Position numbers and translations under genes: made by a program
Shown: positions 17,335-24,920 of the stretch, piece by piece
Position numbering within the stretch: position 1 is the stretch's first letter
How the letters are laid out: every line of letters starts with the position of its first letter
Notes under the pieces: generated by a model
The model's input: the letters and a program-made list of their open reading frames with translations, nothing else
The model's database searches: none
What the model was told of the DNA's origin: nothing
Assembly: GCA_963790325.1 (NCBI GenBank)
Contig: CAWBNY010000002.1
Location: 992,001-1,056,000 of the forward strand
Direction of reading: 5' to 3'
DNA: 64,000 bases
Source of the DNA: JAXDMK01 sp963790325
Lineage (GTDB): Bacteria; Actinomycetota; Acidimicrobiia; Acidimicrobiales; AC-14

Positions 17335-17372
17335 GGTCGGGGTCAGAGACCGGCCGATCACTGACCCCGACC
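17335..17372. terminator. 12-bp perfect hairpin between convergent genes
   Basis: GGTCGGGGTCAG (17335-17346) pairs perfectly with CTGACCCCGACC (17361-17372) across a 14-base loop. It lies between the rightward methyltransferase (stop 17097) and the leftward secreted protein (stop 17388), the right place for a bidirectional terminator. The rest of the ~290-base gap shows nothing else. Confidence 0.6.
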
Positions 17373-17387
17373 GATGGAGCACTGCCC

Positions 17388-19492
17388 CTACGGAATCAAT
17401 GAGTTGTAGCTCGGCGGGGCGGAGTCGATCGGCGTCGACTTTCCGCCCTGGTCATGAGGCACTCCGACCGTGAGCGTTGCCTGGCACGTCGCCCCGAACC
17501 TGTCGGTGACCGTCACGTGCAGTCGATAGACCCGACCGTCGCCCTGCCCGCTGCGCTCGGACCGCAGTGAGGCCGTGTTGGAGGGCGGGGTGGCGAGCGT
17601 GGCGTCGGGGCCGGTGTTCCCGTCCCCCTTGGCGTTGACCGGTTCGTCTTGGGTCACCCCGTCGATCACGACCATCAGCGAGTCGCCCGGGTCGGGGTCG
17701 GTGGCTCCGCTGGCGGCCACCTCCACCATCTTGTGGTTCGGAGGCCAGATCGAGGTATTGCTCAGGGACAGGGCCGAACAGTCCGGAGGCCGGTTGGCGA
17801 CCTGCACCCGAACGTCGGAGAGCACAGGGCTGTCGCCGGCGGGACTCGCGGTCAGCGTCGCCCGCACCTCGATGTACCGGCCGGTGAGGGAAAAGGTGCT
17901 GCCGTTCGGCACAGTCTGGAACGTCTGAGCCGCCAGCCCAGCCTCAGACTCCGCCGTCCGCGCCTCGACCGTGATGCCGGTCCCCGGCGGCACGCTGCCC
18001 TCCGGCTCCGTGTTCCACGTCACCTTCCCCCACGGGGTTCCCGCCGTGCCGCCGTCCTGGACGACCGACCATATGCCCTGGGGTGCCGTGATGTCACCGA
18101 GGACCGATCCCGTCATGTCGCTGTAGTTGTAGGGCCCGGCGCCCATCCCCAAGTCGACACTCAGATCGATCGCCCCCACCTTGTTGCCGTTGGCGTCGGC
18201 TGGCTGAGCGGCGGGGTTGGGGTCAACACGCGAGGCCCGGTTGCCGATCTCAGCGGCCCAGATCTTTTCATTGGCATCGACCGCAAGTCCCGTGACTCCG
18301 GCGAAACCGGTGACGATTCCGACGGAGTAGTGCGTACCGGGCGCCGCCGGGTTTGGGGCGAGGTGCCACACTCGTGAACCGAAGATCTCGGCCATCCACA
18401 CGTGGCTGTTCTTGTCGACGGTGACGCCTTGAGCAGCAAACGGCTGGCCATAGGAGTTGACGACGTTGCCGGCGGGGTCGATCTCGTTCAGGTTGCCGCC
18501 GAGGCTGGAATGCCAGATGTTCCCGGTGTTCGGGTCGACGCCCAGCCCGTAGTTGCCCTTCGAGTTGCCGAGGCAGGCGCCGGACCCGGCGGGCGGGGGG
18601 CTGGCGTTGGGCACGAACCGCAGGAGGCCCCCGCCTCCGCGGGCAGACCACAGCGTCCCGGCGGGGTCGACCACACCGCCGTAACCCCCGCACCCCAGGT
18701 TGAACTGCGTCCCGGGGACGGGAGCACCCGTGACCCCGCTGACCTTCTCGTGGTCGAGATCGCCCAGACCGCCTACCCATACGTCGTTGTTGCCGTCGAC
18801 GGCCACCGTTCGGGTGAGCGTGCCTGTCACCCGGGTGTAGTTGATGATGCACTCGTCGCCCGCGGTGGAGACGCCGCCGTTGGTGTTGGCCCCTCCCGCG
18901 TTCGTCCAAGGCAGGATGTTCGTCAGGCCTGACGAGGTCTTGAGCAGCCCGTCGCCGTCGCGGTCCGAACACGTGTTGTACGCGAACGGTGGCTTGAGGT
19001 ACTGCCCTGCGGGGTTGGCACTTCCGTCGGCGTCGGCGCGCGTTCCCCGGTCACCAGGCCGATCCGCGCCACCGATCCCTGTCCTCCCGACGACTCAGCC
19101 CTGTTGGCGACCCAGACGTTGCCGAACTTGTCCACTGTCGTTCGGGAGGGGTCCCTTCCCATGCCGTCCGGCGCGGTCCGGTACTCACCGGTGATCTGAC
19201 CGGTGTTCACGTCGATGCGGATCGCCGTTCCCCGTTGCGAGGCGGCGATGTTCACGAAGGGGAAGAACGTGCTGACCTTGTCGAGCTGCAGCTGGTCGGA
19301 GTTGGGAGCGTCGTGGTTCACATCCACGAGGGATCCCTGGTCGAACTGCCCGTCGAGTGTGTAGGTGACGTCCGTCCCGGCAACCGGTGCTGCGACCGCC
19401 CGACCGAGCGGAGCGAGCGGCGCGGCTATCGCTGTCAGCAACGTTCCCAATAATAGTCCCGTACGGACCCGTCGTCTCTGAATGGCTTGCAT
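17388..19492 (-). pseudogene. secreted streptogramin-lyase/NHL-type beta-propeller protein, frameshifted
   Basis: Two overlapping frames make one protein of about 700 residues. The first (19492 to ~19048) starts with a signal peptide (RRVRTGLLLGTLLTAIAAPL, ending RAVAAPVAG) after a GGGGG ribosome site and continues DKFGNVWVANRAESS. The second begins RADADGSANPAGQYLKPP and runs through propeller blades (VAVDGNNDVWVGG, VTVDKNSHVWMAE, LAVDANEKIWAAE) to a C-terminal domain with WPPNHKMVEV, QDEPVNAKGDG and VGVPHDQGG. One base added to the GGGG run (CCCC at 19045-19048 on the plus strand) joins the two frames as VTGGTRADADG. No catalytic residues are identified; an extracellular binding or surface role is likely. 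It could be a true pseudogene or a sequencing error. Confidence 0.75.
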
Positions 19493-20439
19493 TTCAAACC
19501 CCCAAGCTCGTTGACCGCCATTACTCGCTTTTCACTGCTGACGACCTCGTCGTCAAAACGGCGCGTGGAGCGCGCTTGAAGAAGAAGACAAGCCCGCGCC
19601 AAGAAACAACGACTCAAGGGTCGAAAGTTCCTGTTTGTCCGCGCTCCACTAACCAGGAGCAGCCGTCACCCGCCGGATACTGACCTCCAATTTTCCCCGC
19701 ACGCCCGCCGCTGGACCCGCAGTCGATACTCTCCGCCGAGATCGAGCCCATGTCAAGGGTTGGGTCCTCGAACTGGGGAAAACCGACCGATCGCAAGCCT
19801 CCTCGGTTGATCATTCTGCGGGGCGGGTGAGACGACGGCAGGATTGAAACTCCCGGCGGAACTGGCGCGCCGGAGGTGCGCTCCAGCGAGTTTGGAGTAT
19901 CCGCCGGGTGCTCGGTGCTCGGTCTGGCAGCGCTGGTAGAGACACCGACTTGAGATTCGCGGGCCGGTTGTTGAGCGCGGTCCGCAGGGGTGCGTTTATT
20001 CCCCCGCCTCAGAGCTGAACTGGTGTAGGCGGCGGGCACAACCGGTGCACCTCGGTCCTCGTCTCGTCGCCTCATTCTGGCGATCACTGCGTCGCCGGGC
20101 AGAAAGTGAAGTCGGGATCCAGGGGAGATGTGGCGGGCTCAATCCGTATGACGAGGACTCTTCTCGACCGGATTCGAAAGCCCGACACCGGCCGCACCAA
20201 TTATGTTGCCTGCCTCATTCGACCCGCTAGAGGTGAGAGCGGGACCGTCGGCTTTCGCCATCCCGATAGTCGACAGCCCGATGTCAGGAAGCACGACGAT
20301 GCGTAGTGATGCTCTCGGATCCCGATTCTCATAAGCATGCGGATGCTAGAAGCAACAACGCCCGGGCAATCCGGAAGCGACCACGGATGCAAAACAACAG
20401 ATGCAAAACAAAAGATGCAAAACAACAGAGGACAGGCCT
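19493..20439. other. long non-coding, less GC-rich stretch inside the bounded segment
   Basis: Nearly 1 kb without a credible gene. The open frames here show no domain, no ribosome site and odd composition. Base composition is clearly more AT-rich than the surroundings. The only structured feature seen is the 14-base triple repeat at 20387-20428. It may be decayed mobile DNA. Confidence 0.5.
20387..20428. repeat. three 14-bp tandem repeats ATGCAAAACAACAG
   Basis: Three head-to-tail copies (20387-20400, 20401-20414, 20415-20428); the middle copy differs by one base. They end 11 bases before the right 23-bp direct repeat. Purine- and A-rich, very unlike the host DNA. They could be recombinase arm sites or replication iterons of an element, but this is only a guess. 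Confidence 0.7.
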
Positions 20440-20462
20440 TTCCAGCCCAACTGGCCATCCGA
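20440..20462 (+). repeat. right 23-bp direct repeat (detached acyltransferase tail)
   Basis: Exact copy of 14522-14544. Continuing in the same frame it reads SDRP and TAG at 20469-20471, so it looks like the original 3' end of the acyltransferase gene, only 35 bases before the next ATG. Confidence 0.7.
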
Positions 20463-20506
20463 TCGCCCGTAGCTGGTCCGGATCGACATGGGTACGCTCC
20501 GGGGTC

Positions 20507-21955
20507 ATGACCACGATCGACCGGGCTCGGGTCGAGATGGCGACGGCGAAACTGCTCGAACGAGTCGCCCCGGTGTTGGACCGCAGCGGAGTGCCCGGAA
20601 TGGCGGTGGGCGTCGTGTTCGACGACGAGGTCGTGGCGGCCCAGGGTTTCGGGGTCCGCCTGCTCGGCCGCCACGAGCCGGTGGACGCCGACACCGTCTT
20701 CCAGATCGCGTCGCTGTCGAAGTCTTTGGGCGGGTCGGTGATGGCCGCCCTCGTCGACCGAGGGGTGATCGGGTGGGACGAGCCGGTGCGGGCAGACATG
20801 CCCGAGTTCGCCCTTGCCGACCCCTGGGTCTCCGACCACGTCACCTACGCCGACCTCTTCAGCCATCGCAGCGGCCTGCCCGACCACGCCGGCGACCTGC
20901 TCGAGGACCTGGGCTACGACCGCTCGACCGTGCTCGATCGGCTCCGCCGGTACCCCCTGGCTCCCTTCCGGGCCTCGTACTTCTACACGAACTTCGGCCT
21001 GACGGCTGCCGCCGTGGCCGCGGCCGCCAAGGCCGGCCGGCCGTGGGAGGACCTGTGCCGCCAGTTGCTCTACGACCCCCTCGGCATGGCCGGCACCAGC
21101 TCGACCTACGCCGAGTTCATGCGCCGATCCAACCGGGCCGGCGGCCACGTCCGGGTGTCCGGCAACTGGAGCGTCACCTCCCAGCCCCGCCAGCCCGACG
21201 CCCAGTCACCGGCCGGCGGGGTGTCGACCAGCATCTCCGACCTGATGTGCTGGCTGCGGGCCCAGCTCTCCGGGGGCACCGCCGGCCGAGCGCGGACGTG
21301 GCTGCCCCACGCCTTGTCCAGCCCCCCGCACAGTCCCACCGATCGCGCCGGGTTCTACGGGCTGGGGCTAAACGTCTCCTACGACGGGGCCGGCCGGCTC
21401 CGGCTGGGCCACTCCGGTGCCTTCGCCCTCGGCGCGGGCACGGCCCTGACGTACTTCCCGGCCGAGCGGATCGGCGTCGCCGTCCTCAGCAACGGCCGGC
21501 CCACCGGCATGGCCGAGGCGTTGATCGAGTGCTTTGTCGACGACCTCTTCCCCGGCCGAACGCAGATGGACTGGTTCACCCTGATCGGCGACTACTTCGA
21601 GCGGCTCATGAACCCCGAACCCAAGGAGGACTTCGACCACCCGCCGGCGGGTGCGGCCCCACCCGGTGCCGAGGCGGGCTACGTCGGGCGGTACGAGAAC
21701 GACCTCTACGGCGGCCTCGAGGTCGGCCCGGCCCCCGACGGAGGGCTGCAGATCGTCCTGTCGCCGGCAGGGCAGACCTATCCCCTCCACCCCTACGACG
21801 GCGACCGGATGTGGTGGCAGTTCGCGGGCGAGAACTCCGGCCCGCCCGCCGCCGCCACCTTCGCCGGGGGACCGACCGGACAAGCCACCTCCCTCACCCT
21901 CGACCAGTTCGACGCCGAGGGTCTCGGTACGTTCGTGCGAACCGAAACCGGTTGA
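20507..21955 (+). CDS. serine hydrolase of the beta-lactamase/D-alanyl-D-alanine carboxypeptidase family
   Basis: About 482 aa. The class C-type active site is complete: SLSK (QIASLSKSLGG, near residue 72), tyrosine motif YTN (ASYFYTNFGL, near residue 162), and HSG (LGHSGAFALG, near residue 305). No signal peptide is seen, so it may act in the cytoplasm as an esterase or peptidase rather than on antibiotics. The C-terminal ~110 residues form an extra beta domain (YVGRYENDLYGGLEV) as in related DUF3471-type proteins. TACGCT lies 8 bases before the ATG, which suggests a leaderless start. It follows directly the detached acyltransferase tail, so it was probably the original downstream neighbour. 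Confidence 0.87.
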   Translation: MTTIDRARVEMATAKLLERVAPVLDRSGVPGMAVGVVFDDEVVAAQGFGVRLLGRHEPVDADTVFQIASLSKSLGGSVMAALVDRGVIGWDEPVRADMPEFALADPWVSDHVTYADLFSHRSGLPDHAGDLLEDLGYDRSTVLDRLRRYPLAPFRASYFYTNFGLTAAAVAAAAKAGRPWEDLCRQLLYDPLGMAGTSSTYAEFMRRSNRAGGHVRVSGNWSVTSQPRQPDAQSPAGGVSTSISDLMCWLRAQLSGGTAGRARTWLPHALSSPPHSPTDRAGFYGLGLNVSYDGAGRLRLGHSGAFALGAGTALTYFPAERIGVAVLSNGRPTGMAEALIECFVDDLFPGRTQMDWFTLIGDYFERLMNPEPKEDFDHPPAGAAPPGAEAGYVGRYENDLYGGLEVGPAPDGGLQIVLSPAGQTYPLHPYDGDRMWWQFAGENSGPPAAATFAGGPTGQATSLTLDQFDAEGLGTFVRTETG

Positions 21956-22011
21956 CCTGAAAGGTCCGGTTCAAGCCGGACATAGGGTGAAAACGGGCGT
22001 GTCCGCCCTCC

Positions 22012-22608
22012 ATGGGGTTGGTCCGGCTAGGAAGCGGGGGGATCGGGACGTTGCGGATCGGTTGGTTTGGCGTTCTGGCGCTCGCCGGGGCCGGGTTCCT
22101 CGCGTCCGTCAGCTCGTTGGCGGCCGCGGCCCAGACGAGGGTTCCCGAGGTCGGCACCGCGGCGACGAGGATGATGGCCGACTTCGAGGGTCGCCACATC
22201 GACCTCGCCACCGACTGGGAGCAGGCCCGGGCGTGCGTCGTCCTGCGCCAGGCGGACGTGACCAGGTGCTTCCGCTCGCACGGGGATGCCGACGCCGAGG
22301 CCAAGGCGGTGGGTGCCACCTACACCGCAGCCGGCTTCTCGTGCGCGTACCCCCTCCGCCTTTCCGAGCACGCCAACTTCGGCGGGCGCCAGCTCTACTT
22401 CTTCGACCGCTTCTACTGGCAGAACCTCACCGACTTCGGCTTCAACGATCAGATGTCGTCCTACGTCGTCGGTGCCTGCCGCGCCTACCTGGCCGAGCAC
22501 GTCACGGGCGGGGGTGCCCTGTACCCCGGCCCGACGGCGCCGTGGTCGGCCGTTCCGTGGCCGGCCGCCCACTGGGACAACCGGGTGTCCTCGATCTACC
22601 TCGCCTAG
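22012..22608 (+). CDS. secreted beta/gamma-crystallin-like or peptidase-inhibitor I36-like protein
   Basis: About 198 aa. An N-terminal signal peptide (LRIGWFGVLALAGAGFLASV, cleavage near AAAAQT) precedes an exported domain. The second half shows LRLSEHANFGGRQLYFFDRF and YWQNLTDFGFNDQMSSYVV, then WDNRVSSIYLA: the two half-motifs of a crystallin-type Greek key as found in secreted actinobacterial proteins. Two cysteine pairs are visible. ATG 22012 is assigned; TTG 22051, directly before LRIGWFG and after a GGGGGG run, is a good alternative. Role unknown, possibly a small stable extracellular binding protein. Confidence 0.7.
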   Translation: MGLVRLGSGGIGTLRIGWFGVLALAGAGFLASVSSLAAAAQTRVPEVGTAATRMMADFEGRHIDLATDWEQARACVVLRQADVTRCFRSHGDADAEAKAVGATYTAAGFSCAYPLRLSEHANFGGRQLYFFDRFYWQNLTDFGFNDQMSSYVVGACRAYLAEHVTGGGALYPGPTAPWSAVPWPAAHWDNRVSSIYLA

Positions 22609-22658
22609 GTCCCTGCGAACGCGGCTTCCCCAGCGGCCGCGTCCATTGCGGGAAGCGT

Positions 22659-22688
22659 GAAGCGGCCGGCTCGCCAGCCGGCCGCTTC
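22659..22688 (+). terminator. 12-bp stem terminator
   Basis: GAAGCGGCCGGC pairs perfectly with GCCGGCCGCTTC over a 6-base loop, 50 bases past the crystallin-like gene and before the sigma factor gene. Confidence 0.65.
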
Positions 22689-22728
22689 CGCGTGACGGCC
22701 CCGGCGTCGAGCAAGCTCACCGCACCCG

Positions 22729-23298
22729 ATGGACGACCACGCGCACCGGTTCCGCAGCATCTACGAGTCCTACTACGGGGCGGTCGCGGCCTACGCCCGA
22801 CGCCGCCTTCCCGACGGCGACCTGGCCCAGGATGCAGTGTCCGAGACCTTCCTCGTGGCCTGGCGGCGGCTGGACGACGTGCCCACCGGCGCCGAGGCCC
22901 TGCCCTGGCTGTACGGCGTCGCCCGCCGGGTCATCGCCAACCAGCGGCGGGGCAACCAACGCCGGGTCGACCTGTCCACCCGCCTGGCCCGGGAATGGCT
23001 CCCGGGGCAGGACGTCGACGCCGGCGTGCTCTTCGACGACGACCGGCGGGCTGTCCTCGAGGCTCTGGGACGGCTCCGGGAGGGCGATCGGGAGATCCTC
23101 CGGCTGAGCGTGTGGGAGGAGCTCTCCCATCGCCAGATCGGACTGGTCGTGGGGTGCTCCGAAGCCACGGTGGCCGTCCGCCTGCACCGGGCCCGCCACC
23201 GGCTGGGCAAGGAAATTGAGAAAGGTCGGCCCCGGACCGGACACGACACTGCTTCGAATCCTCCGAAGCAACGCGGAAAGGCGCCCGATGGCAATTGA
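22729..23298 (+). CDS. ECF-type RNA polymerase sigma factor
   Basis: About 189 aa. Region 2: YESYYGAVAAYARRRLPDGD, LAQDAVSETFLVAWRRLDD and LPWLYGVARRVIANQRRGN. Region 4: LGRLREGDREILRLSVWEEL followed by the helix-turn-helix SHRQIGLVVGCSEATVAVRL. No region 3, as expected of the ECF class. The downstream membrane protein starts inside its last codons (11-base overlap), the usual layout of a sigma factor and its regulator. No autoregulatory -35/-10 pair was recognised upstream. Confidence 0.9.
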   Translation: MDDHAHRFRSIYESYYGAVAAYARRRLPDGDLAQDAVSETFLVAWRRLDDVPTGAEALPWLYGVARRVIANQRRGNQRRVDLSTRLAREWLPGQDVDAGVLFDDDRRAVLEALGRLREGDREILRLSVWEELSHRQIGLVVGCSEATVAVRLHRARHRLGKEIEKGRPRTGHDTASNPPKQRGKAPDGN

Positions 23299-24085
23299 GC
23301 GTGACCCGATGGAACGGCTTCGGGCGCTCAACCCGGTGCGGCCCGGAGAGCTCGACGCCCTGGTCTGGGCCGGGCCCGCCCAGGCGTTGTACCAACGGAT
23401 CGTCGGCGGCGAGGCACCGGCCCCCGTCGGGCCACCAGGGACCGCGTCGGCGCCACCACGACTGCGCCGGCGCGGGCCCCGGGTGGCGTTCGTGGCGGGG
23501 GTGGCCAGCCTGGCGGTGGCCGCCGCCGGCTACGCCCTGGTCGGAGGCCATTCGTCGAAGCCACAGTTCGTCGCCTGCTTCGGTGCGGCCGACCTCCAGG
23601 CGCCGACGGCAGTGGCGGGCGTCGAGGGCGACGGGCCGGTGGCGGCCTGCGCCGGCGTCTGGGCCACCGGGCTCTTCGGCGCGTCCCCCACGCCGCCGCT
23701 CCGGGCCTGCCTGCTGGAGTCGGGCGTCCTGGGGGTCTTCCCGGAGCCATCGGGACGCGACGTCTGCCTCGACCTCAACCTGGCGGCGGCGTCGGCGTCG
23801 TCGGCACCGTCCGGTCCCACCGCGCTCGACCAGACCGCGTTCCTCGCCTTCCAGGACTCGGCGGTGGCCCGGCTGGTCGCTGCCGGATGCATCGCCGCCG
23901 CGTCGGCGGAAGTGATCGTGCGCCAGGAGATGGAGCGGGCCGGTCTGCGGGGATGGACGGTGATCACCGGCGCCGGTGCCGACGGCGACGGGTTCTCCGC
24001 CGCCCGGCCCTGCGCCAGCCTCGGCTTTCACCCCGAGCAGCGGACGGTGGTGCTCGTCCCCCTGCCCGGCCCGCCGCGGGACTAG
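23288..24085 (+). CDS. membrane-anchored partner of the ECF sigma factor, putative anti-sigma
   Basis: About 265 aa; ATG 23288 after GGAAAGG, overlapping the sigma gene. A cytosolic N-terminal part (~65 residues, MERLRALNPVRPGELDALV) is followed by one membrane helix (VAFVAGVASLAVAAAGYALV) and an exported domain with four to five cysteines. N-in topology next to an ECF sigma gene is typical for anti-sigma factors, but there is no zinc-finger (HxxxCxxC) motif, so the assignment rests on position and topology. The stop overlaps the convergent gene at a shared CTAG. Confidence 0.7.
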   Translation: MAIERDPMERLRALNPVRPGELDALVWAGPAQALYQRIVGGEAPAPVGPPGTASAPPRLRRRGPRVAFVAGVASLAVAAAGYALVGGHSSKPQFVACFGAADLQAPTAVAGVEGDGPVAACAGVWATGLFGASPTPPLRACLLESGVLGVFPEPSGRDVCLDLNLAAASASSAPSGPTALDQTAFLAFQDSAVARLVAAGCIAAASAEVIVRQEMERAGLRGWTVITGAGADGDGFSAARPCASLGFHPEQRTVVLVPLPGPPRD

Positions 24086-24843
24086 TTCGAGACCTCGGCC
24101 CGCAGGTCCCAGTAGAGCTGGAGACGGAGGAACTCGCGGGCGATCTTGACCGCCAGCAGGAAGCCCAGGAACAGCACCAGCAGGTGGCCGGTGCCGGCCT
24201 CGCTGTACTCGCTCACCAGCGCCTGGCCGAAGGCGGCCAGGGAACCGTCGATGCCGCCCGAGGGCACGACCGGCGTGGGCGGGGCGGCCGGCTGCTCGAA
24301 GACGGGGGGCTGGCCCAGCGCGGCGGCCTCGGCCAGGGCGGCGTCGGCGGCGCGCAGGCCGTCGGCGGCGGCCGATTCGGCATTGGGGACCCCTGCCGTC
24401 TGGTCGGCCGCAGCGGTGGCCGGGTTGGCGCCGCCGATGGGGGTTGACGCGGTGGCCGGGGAGCCGGCCACGGCCGAGCCGAGGGTGGCGGTGTTGGTGG
24501 CCGTGGGCGTGGAGGCGGTGGCGCCGGTGCTGCCCACCCCTCCGGAGGCGCCGGAGCCGGCGAACGGGTTGGAGATCGCGATCGACGTGGCGTCGCCCGT
24601 GGCGCCGGTGTTGGTGGCGCTGGAGCTCGACGACGCCGAACCGGAGCCGCCGGAGGTGGCGATCGGGCCCACGACCACGGTTGCGCCCCCGGCGTCGCCC
24701 CCGCTCGATCCGGATGTGCCCACGCTCGATGCACCCGTCGCGGTCTGCGCTCCCGCGCCCACCGCCAGCAGCATCACCGCGGTCATCGTCACCGCCAGGC
24801 CCGCCGCCATACGGGTCACGCTTCTCCTCGTTCCCTGAAGCAT
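24082..24843 (-). CDS. exported Gly/Ser/Ala/Thr-rich protein with C-terminal membrane helix
   Basis: About 253 aa. A signal peptide (residues ~1-33, ending GAGAQT) is followed by ~130 residues of low-complexity Gly, Ser, Thr, Ala sequence, a short predicted helix rich in Ala (SAAADGLRAADAALAEAA) and a single C-terminal membrane helix (GHLLVLFLGFLLAVKIA) with a basic tail. It should be anchored with the low-complexity part outside the cell, like a surface or spacer protein. Family unknown. TAACCT lies 6 bases before the ATG. Confidence 0.65.
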   Translation of the reverse strand: MLQGTRRSVTRMAAGLAVTMTAVMLLAVGAGAQTATGASSVGTSGSSGGDAGGATVVVGPIATSGGSGSASSSSSATNTGATGDATSIAISNPFAGSGASGGVGSTGATASTPTATNTATLGSAVAGSPATASTPIGGANPATAAADQTAGVPNAESAAADGLRAADAALAEAAALGQPPVFEQPAAPPTPVVPSGGIDGSLAAFGQALVSEYSEAGTGHLLVLFLGFLLAVKIAREFLRLQLYWDLRAEVSN

Positions 24844-24920
24844 CGGGCCAGGTTAGACCCCGACCGGGTATCCGGCCAGCACGGTGGGACGCTGGAGCGG
24901 ATGGCCGGGCCGAAGGAACC

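Larger units (their letters stand above)
14522..20462. mobile_element. putative inserted segment bounded by 23-bp direct repeats
   Basis: About 5.9 kb lies between identical 23-base copies of the acyltransferase 3' end. The left copy completes the gene as FQPNWPSDREELL-stop; the right copy is a detached tail that would read FQPNWPSDRP-stop. That is the footprint left when an element integrates into the 3' end of a gene and restores its frame. The interior is visibly less GC-rich, with long non-coding parts, and holds a LuxR regulator, an O-methyltransferase and a secreted protein. No integrase or transposase is visible, so the element would be a remnant or mobilised in trans; an ectopic duplication is the alternative. 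Confidence 0.45.

Noticed and set aside
19614..20087. 157-codon minus-strand frame in the AT-richer stretch
   Set aside because: Low-complexity, no domain, no start signal; examined as a possible integrase remnant but no catalytic motifs found.
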